Assembly (NCBI GenBank): GCA_020638735.1
Contig: JACKHZ010000010.1
Coordinates: 620,001-684,000 of the forward strand
Reading direction: 5' to 3'
DNA length: 64,000 nt
Source: Planctomycetota bacterium
Lineage (GTDB): Bacteria > Planctomycetota > UBA1135 > UBA2386
The position numbers and the translations under genes were made by a program. Numbering within the stretch: the stretch's first letter is position 1; every line of letters begins with the position of its first letter. Below the pieces are notes generated by a model. That model ran no database searches. It saw only the letters and a list, made by a program, of their open reading frames with translations, and was not told the origin of the DNA. Below, piece after piece: positions 53,621-63,668 of the stretch.

Positions 53621-54868
53621 ATGACCGTCAGGAGCAGCACATCGGCGTCGATCGCGCGGGCCTGGGTCGCGTTGACGTCGTTCGTCGCGATCCACCTCGA
53701 CCCACCTCCTGCCCGGGCCCAACAGCCGTCCGTCGAAGAACGGGCAGCGTCGATCGCCGACGTCGGCGGGTGGCGACGAGTCGAGGTCGGCGAAGGCGTG
53801 TTCTTGCTGACGCGGCACTTCCCGTCGCTGTTCACCGGCCCCCAGAACGTCACGGCGTTGCGTGTGGACCTCCGTCACGCGGCCCGGTTCGACGTCGTCG
53901 CGCCGGGCTCGCTCACCCGCACCAGCGAGATGGCGGTTGGCGCCGGCGCCCTGGCGGCGATCAACGGCGGCTTCTACGACACCGGCACCGGCGACCCGCT
54001 CGGTCTGCTGCGCCTCGACGGCGTGCTGCGCAGCCCCGCGCGGGAAGGGCAGGCCGCGATCGGCTTCGACGCCGGCGGCTGGGCGCGGCTCGCCGACCGC
54101 CCCGCCGGCGACTGGCCCGAGGTGGTCGACGCGCTCGGCGCCGGGCCGCGACTGCTGCGCGACGGGGCGATCGTCGATCACGGCGAACGGCAGCGCGGCA
54201 TCCGCCACCCACGTTCGGCGTTCGGTGTCTGCGCGGACGGCAGCCTGCTGCTGCTGACGATCGACGGGCGCACCGCCGAGTCGGTCGGTGTCAGCTTCGA
54301 AGAACTGGCGGCGCTGCTCGCCGCGCTCGGCTGTCGCGACGCGATCAACCTCGACGGCGGCGGCAGCTCGACCCTGTTCGTCGCGGGCTGCGGCGTGGTC
54401 AACCGGCCGTGCGACAACAAGCGCTTCGACGCCGACGGCGAACGCGCGGTCGCCGACGCGGTGCTGCTGTTCGCGCCGGCGGTGGTGGTGGTGGACGACG
54501 CCCAGCTCGACGTCGGCGGCGCCGGGTGGACCCGCCGTGCCGGGGTCGCGCGCGCCCACGATGGCGGCTTCGTCGAGCACGCGCCCGATCCGGCGCTGCG
54601 CCTCCGGTGCGCCGCCGACGTGCCGTTCGCCGGTCGCTACCGGGTGTTCGCGTGGAGCCCGGAGCTGCCTGCCGGCAGCTGGACCTTCGCCGCGGAGCTC
54701 GGCGCCGGCGTGGTGGTCGAGCGGACCTCGCGGCCGGCGGCGTGGGTGGTGCTGGGCGAGGTCGACTCCGCGCCGACGGAAGACGGCGGCAACCGGGTCG
54801 CGGTGGCGATGCGGTGCGCCGGCGCGCGGCCGCTCCGCGTCGACGCGCTGCGCTTCGTGCAGCGCTGA
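53621..54868 (+). CDS. Secreted phosphodiester glycosidase (NAGPA) family protein
   Basis: A 415-residue exported protein with a signal-like N-terminus ending PPPARAQ. Residues ~75-290 are the NAGPA domain of phosphodiester glycosidases: AAINGGFYDTGTG, HPRSAFGVCADG, LLLTIDGRTAES and the signature INLDGGGSSTLFV. The eukaryotic member uncovers mannose-6-phosphate; bacterial members are thought to act on glycan phosphodiesters. The last ~125 residues form a beta-sandwich domain (RYRVFAWSPELPAGSW; VVLGEVDS), like golvesin-type C-terminal domains. ATG 53621 is used. Confidence 0.85.
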   Translation: MTVRSSTSASIARAWVALTSFVAIHLDPPPARAQQPSVEERAASIADVGGWRRVEVGEGVFLLTRHFPSLFTGPQNVTALRVDLRHAARFDVVAPGSLTRTSEMAVGAGALAAINGGFYDTGTGDPLGLLRLDGVLRSPAREGQAAIGFDAGGWARLADRPAGDWPEVVDALGAGPRLLRDGAIVDHGERQRGIRHPRSAFGVCADGSLLLLTIDGRTAESVGVSFEELAALLAALGCRDAINLDGGGSSTLFVAGCGVVNRPCDNKRFDADGERAVADAVLLFAPAVVVVDDAQLDVGGAGWTRRAGVARAHDGGFVEHAPDPALRLRCAADVPFAGRYRVFAWSPELPAGSWTFAAELGAGVVVERTSRPAAWVVLGEVDSAPTEDGGNRVAVAMRCAGARPLRVDALRFVQR

Positions 54869-54897
54869 CCGCGCGGCGATCGCGTAGCATGCGGTCG

Positions 54898-55416
54898 ATG
54901 GCGAAGGCTCCGCGCATCCGTCCCCAATTCGAGCTGGCCCTGCCGCTCCTGCCGGAGCGCTTCTACGTCGCGCTCGAGCAGGCGTTGGCGCGGCCGGATG
55001 CCAATTGTCGCGGCCTGCGCTACGGCGACGGCGACGGCGGCGGCGTGATCCTGCGACGGCTCGAACGCGATCAGCACGTCTGGAGCCCGGCGCTCTACGT
55101 GCACGTCGAACGCGACGACGAAGGCGGTCACCGCGTGCACGGTCGCTTCTCGCCGAGCTCTCCGGTGTGGACCGCGTTCGTCGCCATCTACCTGGTGCTC
55201 GCCTGCGTCGGCATCGCCTGCGCCTGCTACGGCGGCGCGCAGCTGACGATGGACCACGCGCCGTGGGCGTTCGTCGGCGTGCCGATCGCGCTGCTGCTGG
55301 CCGGCTTCACCTACGGCGCGGCCTTCATCGGCCAGGGGCTCGGCGCCGACGACATGCACCAGCTGCGGTGCTTCGTCGAGCGGGTCGTCGTGTTCACGGC
55401 GATGGAACCGGCGTGA
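54898..55416 (+). CDS. Two-helix membrane protein of unknown function
   Basis: A 172-residue protein with an N-terminal soluble domain (~1-85: FELALPLLPERFYVALEQAL; GGGVILRRLERDQHVWSP), two membrane helices at ~95-115 (FVAIYLVLACVGIACACY) and ~125-145 (VGVPIALLLAGFTYGAAFIG), and a short tail. ATG 54898 is used; ATG 54889 is also in frame. It follows the NAGPA gene by 29 bp and may be cotranscribed. No family recognised. Confidence 0.7.
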   Translation: MAKAPRIRPQFELALPLLPERFYVALEQALARPDANCRGLRYGDGDGGGVILRRLERDQHVWSPALYVHVERDDEGGHRVHGRFSPSSPVWTAFVAIYLVLACVGIACACYGGAQLTMDHAPWAFVGVPIALLLAGFTYGAAFIGQGLGADDMHQLRCFVERVVVFTAMEPA

Positions 55417-55861
55417 GCGGCGCGCGCGTGGAACGATTGCCGGCGCTCGAACGTGATGCGTGGCCTGGTGGCGGGCCGGCGCGGTCGTGATGGTGTCTGC
55501 AGCGGGGATTCGGGCAGAACGGCGGTGCGAACATCGGCAGCTCCTGCCGGCCCGACCGGGGCGCGGCTGGAACAGTGGCTCGACGACCTGCACTTCTGCT
55601 GGGTGATCGGCGAAAGCCGAGGATGTCCGCACACCCAAGCAGTCAGTTGACTGGTGCTCGCACTTGTGCGCGCCGCCCTTCGTGTTGCTGGTCGGGATGT
55701 CGATCGCCCGGTCGGCCCGCGGCTGGACCCGTTTCCTGTAGGCCGAGTCGGGGAGCGCTCCAGCCCGGCGGGACGGCAGCATGGCGGCGCCGACTCTGGT
55801 AAGGTCTCGCGGCCCCACGGTGGCAGCCCTGGGCGGCCACCCTCGTACTCCAGCAGGAACC
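55417..55861. other. 445-bp gap without a recognised gene
   Basis: Upstream of the large secreted protein gene. It contains several possible short frames but none with a convincing start, ribosome binding site or family match. It probably contains the promoter and leader of the 55862 gene. No RNA gene could be supported. Confidence 0.5.
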
Positions 55862-57943
55862 ATGCGCACGACCCACCTCCTCGCACTCGCTGCTCTCGCT
55901 TCTGGTCTCGCCGCCCAGTCCAACACCGTTCCCGGTCTCGACGGTCACCTCGAGATCCTCGACAACATCACCTACTGGGGCCGTCGCGGCGCCGCATACC
56001 CGGGCGGCCAGGTCGGCCTGTCGATGCGCAACACGATGTGCAACCCGGGCTCGGTCAGCATCCCGTGGTACGCGGCGATGCAGTCGGACCACCCGAAGTT
56101 CGGCTTCCTGATCACCCGCCTGGTGGGCGATCGCATGGAGCAGGTCAACGAGTGGAGCTACTGCAAGCACGCCTTCACGTCGGCCAGCACCAGCGGCGCC
56201 TGCGGCCCGTGCAACGGCATCGGCGGCACCAACATGGGCGTGACCTGCTCGGACACCTACAGCGCCGGCAACAACGCCAGCCAGTACTGGCTCGGCCCGC
56301 CCGAGGAGATCAACCCGTGGCTCGGCACCTGGAACCCGGTCGGCAGCTACTTCGACCAGGGTGACCCCGCGGTCGGCTCGCCGGCCAACATGGACGGCAA
56401 CCGCAGCCTGACCAACGGTCAGGTCAGCGCCTTCGACGACGTCAAGAACCGCGTCACCGTGCTGGAGCAGGACCTGATCACGCCCGGCGCGACCTACTTC
56501 TACGCGATCCAGCTGATCCACGCCGGCGAGGCGGTGGACAATCGCTGGGACAACATCAAGTACCGCGGCTTCACGCCGACCTGGACCGGCTCGTCGTGGA
56601 ACGTCGCCAACAGCGGCGTCGGCGAAACCTTCGGCTCGGTGCTCGAGGCGTGGCCGGGCGCGACCGTCAACTCCGGCGGCAACGGCAACGACGACGGCCG
56701 CTTCTTCGTCGGCTGCAAGGTGACGCCGCTCGGCGGCAACCTGTTCCACTACGAGTACGCGGTGCACAACGTCGACAACCACCGCGCCGGTGCGACGTTC
56801 CGCGTGCCGATCGACGCCTCGGCGACGGCGTCCAACTTCACGTTCCGCGACATCGACCAGGACCTGCTCAACGAGTGGACCATGGCCCGCGTCGGCAACG
56901 AGATCGTGTTCAGCGCGCCGGCGGGCAACCCGCTGGAATGGAACACCATCTACAACTTCGGCTTCGACGCCGACTACCCGCCCGGCAACAGCTACGTCAC
57001 GCTGGACGAAGCGCGCATCGGTCCGGGCAACCTGAGCGTCGACGTCGTGGCCCTCGTGCCCGGCGGCTCGACGATCGCGACCTGGTCGACCTTCGGCGCC
57101 GGCTGCCAGGGCAGCGGCTACATCCCGCCGGTTCCGTGCCCGTCGCTGAACCCGGGCGGCGGCACGCTGCAGCCGCAGTACAGCCCCAACGAGTACACGT
57201 ACCGCGTGTCGAACACCGGCGCGATGGACGTCAACGGGTTCGACATCTTCACCGCCTCGACCGGTGGTGTGGTCAACGTGCCGGCGCACATCTACCAGCT
57301 CTCGGGCTCGTTCTACCCGGCGCTGACCCCGGTGGCCTCGACCACCGTGACGATCGGCGCGACGCCGGGGTGGTACACGGCGACGTTTGCGAATCCGGTG
57401 CCGGTCAACGGCGTGTTCTGGATCGGCCTCGACACTTCCGCGCAGACCGCCAGCGTCAGCAGCGTCACCACGGGTTCGACGGCGATCGTCTGCACCCGGC
57501 CGGTCGGTGGCCCGACCTGGACGATCACCACGACGCGTGCGGCGTTCACGGTGGACTGCTCGCGGCCGCTGACCTACCTGGTGCCGCAGCTCGGCATCGC
57601 CGGTGAGCCGGCGCTCGGCACCTCGTACGACGTGACGCTCGCCGATGCGCTGCCCAACACGTTCGCTGCGTGCGTGTCGGGTTGGTCGGACAGCTCCTAC
57701 CTCGGCGTGCCGCTGCCGGTGGCGCTGCCCGGCGCGCCGGCTTGCCAGATGCTCGTGTCGCTCGACTCGGTCGAAACCACGGTCGTCGACGCGAACGGCA
57801 ACTCGAGCAAGACGATCCAGGTGCCGAACGCCCAGAGCCTGGTCGGCGTCGACGTCTACCATCAGTGGGCCGTTCTCGACCTCACCGCCAACGCGCTGGG
57901 TCTGGTGACGACGAACGGCGGTCACGGCACGTTCGGCAACTGA
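55862..57943 (+). CDS. Large secreted protein of unknown function
   Basis: A 693-residue exported protein with a signal peptide ending SGLAAQ. It is rich in Asn, Gly, Thr and aromatic residues and low in charge, as surface or extracellular proteins are. Residues ~20-370 include a distinctive Cys-rich patch (TSGACGPCNGIGGTNMG), KNRVTVLEQDL and HYEYAVHNVDNHRAG, resembling planctomycete secreted proteins that carry a long beta-sandwich. The C-terminal part holds GCQGSGYIPPVPCPSL, then two beta-rich repeats and the shared end domain (ALGLVTTNGGHG). No catalytic site seen. Its stop lies at a strong hairpin. Confidence 0.75.
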   Translation: MRTTHLLALAALASGLAAQSNTVPGLDGHLEILDNITYWGRRGAAYPGGQVGLSMRNTMCNPGSVSIPWYAAMQSDHPKFGFLITRLVGDRMEQVNEWSYCKHAFTSASTSGACGPCNGIGGTNMGVTCSDTYSAGNNASQYWLGPPEEINPWLGTWNPVGSYFDQGDPAVGSPANMDGNRSLTNGQVSAFDDVKNRVTVLEQDLITPGATYFYAIQLIHAGEAVDNRWDNIKYRGFTPTWTGSSWNVANSGVGETFGSVLEAWPGATVNSGGNGNDDGRFFVGCKVTPLGGNLFHYEYAVHNVDNHRAGATFRVPIDASATASNFTFRDIDQDLLNEWTMARVGNEIVFSAPAGNPLEWNTIYNFGFDADYPPGNSYVTLDEARIGPGNLSVDVVALVPGGSTIATWSTFGAGCQGSGYIPPVPCPSLNPGGGTLQPQYSPNEYTYRVSNTGAMDVNGFDIFTASTGGVVNVPAHIYQLSGSFYPALTPVASTTVTIGATPGWYTATFANPVPVNGVFWIGLDTSAQTASVSSVTTGSTAIVCTRPVGGPTWTITTTRAAFTVDCSRPLTYLVPQLGIAGEPALGTSYDVTLADALPNTFAACVSGWSDSSYLGVPLPVALPGAPACQMLVSLDSVETTVVDANGNSSKTIQVPNAQSLVGVDVYHQWAVLDLTANALGLVTTNGGHGTFGN

Positions 57944-57973
57944 TCGGCCCCGCGCTCCGCGCGGCGCCGATCA
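57941..57973. terminator. Probable bidirectional terminator hairpin
   Basis: TGATCGGC (57941-57948) pairs with GCCGATCA (57966-57973), and the inner sequence holds a nested CGCG-CTC-CGCG hairpin. It starts on the stop codon of the secreted protein gene, between it and the convergent HAD gene. There is no long T-tract, so strength is inferred from the stem. Confidence 0.6.
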
Positions 57974-58075
57974 GGTCTTGCCTGGCGCCGCGCCGCGGGA
58001 AGCAGCAGCCGCGGGAGCTCGGGCACCTGACCCAGGCGCGGCGCGAGCCCGGCCCCGCGCTCCGCGAACCGAGCT

Positions 58076-58924
58076 CTATCGCAGCGCGTCGATGACGAAC
58101 TCGGCGTGCACGCCATTGGCCGCCAGCTCGGCGGCGATCGCGTCCATCGCCGGCGCGCCCTGTGCGGCGAATCGTTCGCCGTGCATGCCGGTGGCGACGA
58201 ACAGGCAGTCGTGCGCTTGCCGATTGGCGCCGGCGACGTCGGTGCCGATGCCGTCGCCGATGCACAGCACACGCGCCGGCTCGACCGCCCGGCCGAGCCG
58301 CGCCGCGATCTCGCGATGGGCGAGCGCGTAGATCGGCGCGAACGGCTTGCCCGCCATCACCACCCGGCCGCCGAGCGCCTGGTAGTCGCGGGCCAGCGCG
58401 CCGGCGCACCAGATCAGCTGCTCGCCGTAGCGGACCTGCACGTCGGGGTTGGCGCACAACAGCTCCAGGTCGCGGGCCCGCGCGCGCTGCAGCACCTCGG
58501 CGTAGGTCGCCGGCGTGTGTTCGAGCGCCTCGAGCCCCGACACGCCGAAGAAGTCCGCATCGTCGAGCGGGGCGCGCTCGAGGCCGAGGCCGTCCCACAG
58601 CACCGCGTCGCTGGCCGGACCGATCTTGAACAGCTTGCCGGGCGCGCGCCGTCGCAGCTCGTCGCGGATCGCGTCTCCCGACGTGACCACCTCGTCCCAC
58701 GCGTCGCGCGGGAAGCCCAGGCGGTCCAGCTGGCCCGGCAGCGGGTCGCGGGGCTTCGGCGCGTTGGTCAGCAGCACCACGAGCAGGCCGCGGCGGCGCG
58801 CCCGCTGCAGCGCGGCCGCGGCGTCGGCGAAGACGCGCCGGCCGTTGTGGATCACCCCCCAGACGTCGCACAGGATCGCGTCGTAGCGATCGGTCAGCTC
58901 GTCGAGGCGGTCGATGGCGCGCAT
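58076..58924 (-). CDS. HAD superfamily class IIA phosphatase-like protein
   Basis: A 282-residue HAD-IIA protein. Motif I is CDVWGVIHNG with Asp20 as nucleophile. LVVLLTNAPKPRD is motif II with the Thr-Asn pair, MAGKPFAPIY motif III with Lys, and IGDGIGTDVAGA motif IV. It resembles the TIGR01459-like HAD-IIA group related to NagD/pyridoxal phosphatases; the substrate is unknown. ATG 58924 begins just before motif I. It is divergent from the first TonB receptor gene, 133 bp apart. Confidence 0.85.
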   Translation of the reverse strand: MRAIDRLDELTDRYDAILCDVWGVIHNGRRVFADAAAALQRARRRGLLVVLLTNAPKPRDPLPGQLDRLGFPRDAWDEVVTSGDAIRDELRRRAPGKLFKIGPASDAVLWDGLGLERAPLDDADFFGVSGLEALEHTPATYAEVLQRARARDLELLCANPDVQVRYGEQLIWCAGALARDYQALGGRVVMAGKPFAPIYALAHREIAARLGRAVEPARVLCIGDGIGTDVAGANRQAHDCLFVATGMHGERFAAQGAPAMDAIAAELAANGVHAEFVIDALR

Positions 58925-59057
58925 GGCGCCGCGCAGCGTGGAGGCGGCGCTGCGCAATCGCAAGCCCCAACGTCGCGGCAAACATTGCGCGATCGGGACG
59001 AGCGCCGCGCCCCGCGAGCTTCCGCGCGCAGCGAGTGCACGCGAAGCTCTGCTCGCG

Positions 59058-61214
59058 ATGCGTTTGTTCCGGCTCGGTTCGCCATGTCTGCTCGCCTCGG
59101 TGCTCGCCGCCCAGCAGGATCCCGCGCCGGCACCTGCGGCGAGCCCCGCTCCGCTGCAGCAGGAGCCGCGGCGAGTGGTCGTGACGGCGTCGGGTCTCCG
59201 CGAAGACGAACTGGACACGCCGTACACCTTCCAGCGGCTCGACAACCGCGACATCACCGACCGCGGCTATCGCACGCTGCCGGAAGCGCTGGCGCAGGTG
59301 CCGGGCGTGATGGTGCAGAAGACCACCCACGGCCATGGGTCGCCGTACATCCGCGGCTTCACCGGTCGCTACAACCTGCTGCTGATCGACGGCGTGCGGC
59401 TGCCGAGCGCGATCTTCCGCAACGGCTCGGTGCAGTACTGGAACACCGTCGACGCGTTCATGCTCGACCACCTCGAGGTGGTGAAGAGCCAGGGCTCGGT
59501 GCTGTTCGGCTCGGACGCGGTCGGCGGCACCGTCAACCTCGTCAGCAAGTCTTCGGCCTTCCGCGAGCGCGAGTCCGGCCGCGCGTTCTGGCACGGTGCG
59601 GCGCTGTACCGCTTCGACAGCAACGGTGGCTCGCACACCGGCCGGCTCGAGAGCGAGGTCGGCGAAGGCGGCCGGTGGGGGCTGCACCTCGGCGTGACCT
59701 ATCGCGACTTCGGCGACGTGCGCGATCGCGTGCTGCACGAGATGGAACACACCGGCTACGACGAGTTCGACTACGACGGTCGCTTCGACCTGGCGCTGGG
59801 TGACGACGCGACCCTGACGATCGCGCACCAACGCGTGCAGCAGGACGGCGTCTGGCGGACGCACAACACGGTGTTCTTCGAGTCGTGGCAGGGCACGTCG
59901 CAGCCCAACCCGGACCTGACGCGCATCTACGACCAGGACCGCGACCTGACCTACCTGAAGGTCTCGGCGGCGGATCGCGGCGGCGTCGTCGATGCCTTTC
60001 GTCTGACCTTCTCGTACCAGAACCAGCGAGAGGACTTCGAGCGCTCGCGGCTGCGTTCGGGCAACACCGAGCTGTCCCTCGACCGCACGACGGTGGCGAC
60101 CGCCGGCGTCGCACTGGCGATGGAGAGCGCGCTCGGCGACGCCCGGCTGGTGTACGGCCTCGACTACTACCGCGACGACGTCGACTCGCGGCGCAACGTG
60201 CAGACCTTCGACCCGTCGGGCAACCTGCTGAGCAGCACGCTCGCGGTGCAGGGCCCGTACGGCGACGACGCCTTCCTCGACCTCGCCGGCGCCTACGCGC
60301 AGCTGCGCCAGCCGCTGGGGGACGCCGTCGAGCTGACGATGGGGGCGCGCTACACCTACGCGGCGGCGAGCATCGGCAGGCTCGACGACGGCAACGGCAA
60401 CCCGGTCAGCGCGGACAAGCACTGGGACAACCTGTCGGGCAACCTGCGCGCCAACGTCCGGGTCACCGAGGAGCTGCACCTGTACGGCGGTGTGTCGCAG
60501 GCCTTCCGCGCGCCCAACGTCGACGACCTCAGCTCGCTCAAGCCGTCGCGCACCGGCGTCGTCTCACGCGGCTCGCTCGACCTCGATCCGGAGCGTTTCG
60601 TCACCTGGGAGCTCGGCGGCCGCTTCCTGGCCGGTGGTACGACGGTGCAGGCCGCGGCCTACTACACGGACGTCACCGACCTGATCACCGAGAAGCCGGT
60701 CGGCGTCGACCCGGGGGACAACTCGCTGATCACCGCGACGACCAACGGCGCCGACGGCTACCTGTGGGGCGGCGAAGTGCAGGTGACCCGGCGGCTGTGG
60801 CGACGATGGCAGGCGGCGGCGTTCGCGGCCTACGTGGACGGCGAGGCCGACACCTTCCCGAGCAACAGCGCCGTCGCCGTGCGTGAGCCGATCTCACGAT
60901 TGATGCCGTTGACCGGCTGGTTGTCGCTGCGCTGGACCGACGCGGACGAACGGCTCTGGATCGAAGGGCGCGTGGTCGCCGCCGGCCACGCCGGCCGCCT
61001 CAACTCCGGCGACCGCGCCGACACCTCGCGCTTCCCGCCCGGCGGAACACCGAGCTACGTGGTGGCGTTCGTCAGCGCCGGCCTGCGCGTCGACGACCAC
61101 ACCGAACTCGGCCTGACCATCGAGAACGTCACCGACAGCAGCTACCGCGTGCACGGCTCCGGCGTCAACCAGCCGGGCTGCAACGCGATCGTCGGCGGGC
61201 GCTTCTCCTGGTGA
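59058..61214 (+). CDS. TonB-dependent receptor
   Basis: A 718-residue outer-membrane receptor. The signal peptide ends ASVLAAQ, followed by a Pro/Ala-rich linker and VVVTASG, a TonB-box-like segment. The plug domain has YRTLPEALAQVPGVMVQKT, GSPYIRGFTGRYNLLLIDGVR and LEVVKSQGSVLFGSDAVGGTV. The remaining ~520 residues are beta-barrel strands, ending with an aromatic C-terminal residue pair (FSW). It takes up a large ligand such as a siderophore, cobalamin, haem or sugar; the ligand is unknown. It is a tandem paralogue of the next gene. Confidence 0.93.
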   Translation: MRLFRLGSPCLLASVLAAQQDPAPAPAASPAPLQQEPRRVVVTASGLREDELDTPYTFQRLDNRDITDRGYRTLPEALAQVPGVMVQKTTHGHGSPYIRGFTGRYNLLLIDGVRLPSAIFRNGSVQYWNTVDAFMLDHLEVVKSQGSVLFGSDAVGGTVNLVSKSSAFRERESGRAFWHGAALYRFDSNGGSHTGRLESEVGEGGRWGLHLGVTYRDFGDVRDRVLHEMEHTGYDEFDYDGRFDLALGDDATLTIAHQRVQQDGVWRTHNTVFFESWQGTSQPNPDLTRIYDQDRDLTYLKVSAADRGGVVDAFRLTFSYQNQREDFERSRLRSGNTELSLDRTTVATAGVALAMESALGDARLVYGLDYYRDDVDSRRNVQTFDPSGNLLSSTLAVQGPYGDDAFLDLAGAYAQLRQPLGDAVELTMGARYTYAAASIGRLDDGNGNPVSADKHWDNLSGNLRANVRVTEELHLYGGVSQAFRAPNVDDLSSLKPSRTGVVSRGSLDLDPERFVTWELGGRFLAGGTTVQAAAYYTDVTDLITEKPVGVDPGDNSLITATTNGADGYLWGGEVQVTRRLWRRWQAAAFAAYVDGEADTFPSNSAVAVREPISRLMPLTGWLSLRWTDADERLWIEGRVVAAGHAGRLNSGDRADTSRFPPGGTPSYVVAFVSAGLRVDDHTELGLTIENVTDSSYRVHGSGVNQPGCNAIVGGRFSW

Positions 61215-63520
61215 GAGATCGATCCGCGGGCTTTGAACCGGCCGCGGCTTCGCTACGTTTTCCGGCCGCGAGCCCCTCGCCTCCCGAAGACTCCTCCCGC
61301 TCGATGTCGATGATCCGATCGCGGCGACCGCTGGTCGCCGCCGCGTCGTTTTTCGTCCCCGTTGCCCTGACCGCCCAGGCGCCGTCGTCGACGGCTGCAC
61401 CGCCCGCGAATGCGGAGCCCGCCGCCGAGGCGCAGGAGCCGGACCGCAAGGACCAGCCGAAGAACCGCGTCGTGGTGACGGCGTCGGGCTTCCGTGAGGA
61501 CGCGCTCGACACTCCGTACACCTTCCAGCAGCTCGACAACCGCGACATCACCGACCGCGGCTACCGCACGCTGCCTGAGGCGCTGGCGCAGGTGCCGGGA
61601 GTGATGGTGCAGAAGACGGCGCACGGCCACGGCTCGCCGTTCATCCGCGGCTTCACCGGCCGGCAGAACCTGGTGCTGATCGACGGCGTGCGCTTCAACA
61701 ACTCGATCTTCCGCGGCGGGCCGATCCAATACTGGAACACCATCGACGCGCTGGCGGTCGACCACCTCGAGGTGGTGAAGAGCCAGGGCTCGGTGCTGTT
61801 CGGGTCGGACGCGGTCGGCGGCACCGTCAGCCTGACGACCAAGTCGTCGCACTTCGACGAATACTCCGCGGGCCGCGGCTTCCAGCACGGCTCGGCGCTC
61901 TACCGCTTCGACAGCAACGGCGCGTCGCACACCGCCCGGCTCGAGGGCCAGGTCGGCGTCGGCGGCGAGTGGGGGCTGCACGTCGGCGTGACCTACCGCG
62001 ACTTCGGCGACATCCACGACCGCGTGCTGCACACGATGCCGAAGACCGGCTACGACGAGTTCGACTACGACCTGCGGCTCGACGTGGCGCTCGGCGACGA
62101 CACGACGCTGACGTTGGCCCACCAGCGCGTGCAGCAGGACGACATCTGGCGCACGCACCGCACGGTCTTCTTCGAGCCGTGGAACGGCACGTCGCTGAGC
62201 GGGCCGGACCTGGCGCGCGTCTACGACCAGGATCGCGACCTGAGCTACCTGAAGATCGCCGGCGGTGCGCTCGGCTTCGTCGACTCGTACCGGCTGACGT
62301 TCTCCTACCAGAACTTCCGCGAGGACTTCTCGCGCATCCGCAACCGCACCGTCAGCGGCACGCCGGTGCGCGACGAGCAGAGCGACGTCACCAAGGTCGC
62401 GACGGCCGGTGTGGCGCTGGCGATGGAGAGCCACCTCGGCGACGCCAAGCTGGTCTACGGCTTCGACTACTACCGCGACGACGTCGACGCGAGCACGGTC
62501 GTCGACCGCTTCAACCAGGGCACCACCACGCTGATCTCGTCGACGCGCAGCCTGCAAGGGCCCGTCGGTGACGACGCGTTCTACGACCTGGCCGGCGTCT
62601 ACGTGCAGGGTCGCCTGCCGGCCGGTGAGGCCGTCGAGTTCACCGCCGGCGCCCGCTACACCTACGCCCGCGCCGACATCGGTGTGCTCAGCGACGGCGG
62701 CACGCCGGAGACGGCGATCAGCGCCAAGAAGGAGTTCGACGACCTGACCTTCAACCTGCGCGGCAACGTGCGCCTGAACGAGAACTGGCACGCCTACGCC
62801 GGCGCGTCGCAGGCCTTCCGCGCGCCCAACATCGACGACCTCAGCGCGCTCAAGTCGTCGCGCACGGACCTGATCTCGACCGGTTCGCTCGACATCGAGC
62901 CCGAGGAATACCTGACCTACGAGCTCGGCACGCGCTACCTCGGCGGCGAGTGGTCGACGCAGGCGTCGGTGTTCTACACGCGCATCACCGACCAGATCAC
63001 GTCGCGGCCGATCGGCACGGTCGGCAACGAGACGGTGACCACTTCGACCAACGGCTCCGACGGCTACGTCTGGGGCGGCGAGGTGCAGACGTGGTGGGAC
63101 TTCGCGCGCGAGTGGCGCGCCGGCGGTTCGCTGGCCTACGTCGACGGCGAGGAGGACACGTTCCCGACCGCGAGCACCACGCCGGTGCGCCAGCCGCTGT
63201 CGCGCCTGATGCCGGTGACCGGCTGGCTGTCGCTGCGCTGGACCGGCGAACGCTCGGGGCTCTGGGTCGAGGGGCGCGTGATCGCCGCCGGCCACGCCGG
63301 CCGCCTCAACTCCGGCGACGCCGCCGACACCTCGCGCTTCCCGCCGGGCGGCACGCCGAGTTACGTCGTCGCGTTCCTGAGCTCGGGCTATCAGGTCACG
63401 CAGAACCTCGAGCTCAACGTGACGCTCGAGAACGTCACCAACACCAGCTACCGCACGCACGGCTCGGGCGTCAATCAGCCCGGCACCAACCTGATCGTCG
63501 GCGGGCGGGTCAGCTGGTGA
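59172..63520 (+). repeat. Tandem duplication of the TonB receptor gene
   Basis: The two receptor genes align over nearly their full length at DNA level. Long near-identical stretches include the plug (59207 onward against 61503 onward) and the last barrel strands (CCGGCCACGCCGGCCGCCTC in both, at 60976 and 63289). Differences cluster in barrel loops, as expected when ligand specificity diverges. No transposon remnant is visible between the copies. Confidence 0.8.
61304..63520 (+). CDS. TonB-dependent receptor, tandem paralogue
   Basis: A 738-residue outer-membrane receptor very similar to the preceding gene product. ATG 61304 gives a signal peptide ending VALTAQ; a longer linker (EAQEPDRKDQPKN) precedes VVVTASG. 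The plug repeats YTFQQLDNRDITDRGYR, RTLPEALAQVPGVMVQKT, FIRGFTGRQNLVLIDGVR and LEVVKSQGSVLFGSDAVGGTV, and the barrel ends with GGRVSW. The pair arose by tandem duplication and probably divides related ligands. A GC-rich hairpin follows the stop. Confidence 0.93.
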   Translation: MSMIRSRRPLVAAASFFVPVALTAQAPSSTAAPPANAEPAAEAQEPDRKDQPKNRVVVTASGFREDALDTPYTFQQLDNRDITDRGYRTLPEALAQVPGVMVQKTAHGHGSPFIRGFTGRQNLVLIDGVRFNNSIFRGGPIQYWNTIDALAVDHLEVVKSQGSVLFGSDAVGGTVSLTTKSSHFDEYSAGRGFQHGSALYRFDSNGASHTARLEGQVGVGGEWGLHVGVTYRDFGDIHDRVLHTMPKTGYDEFDYDLRLDVALGDDTTLTLAHQRVQQDDIWRTHRTVFFEPWNGTSLSGPDLARVYDQDRDLSYLKIAGGALGFVDSYRLTFSYQNFREDFSRIRNRTVSGTPVRDEQSDVTKVATAGVALAMESHLGDAKLVYGFDYYRDDVDASTVVDRFNQGTTTLISSTRSLQGPVGDDAFYDLAGVYVQGRLPAGEAVEFTAGARYTYARADIGVLSDGGTPETAISAKKEFDDLTFNLRGNVRLNENWHAYAGASQAFRAPNIDDLSALKSSRTDLISTGSLDIEPEEYLTYELGTRYLGGEWSTQASVFYTRITDQITSRPIGTVGNETVTTSTNGSDGYVWGGEVQTWWDFAREWRAGGSLAYVDGEEDTFPTASTTPVRQPLSRLMPVTGWLSLRWTGERSGLWVEGRVIAAGHAGRLNSGDAADTSRFPPGGTPSYVVAFLSSGYQVTQNLELNVTLENVTNTSYRTHGSGVNQPGTNLIVGGRVSW

Positions 63521-63531
63521 GCGCGCGGGGC

Positions 63532-63550
63532 CGTTCGGCTACGCCGAACG
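63532..63550 (+). terminator. Terminator-like hairpin after the receptor pair
   Basis: CGTTCGGC (63532-63539) and GCCGAACG (63543-63550) form a perfect 8-bp stem with a 3-nt loop, 12 bp after the receptor stop codon. There is no T-tract downstream, so it may act as an mRNA end or processing site. Confidence 0.5.
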
Positions 63551-63668
63551 TGTGACACCGACCCTCTCGGGATCGGCCCGGTGACGAAGACGCCCCGAGC
63601 TCGGCCGTTGGCGTCGCGATTCCGATCGCGGCGGCGTCTTCCGCCGACCTGCGATCGCCGGTGCGGAT

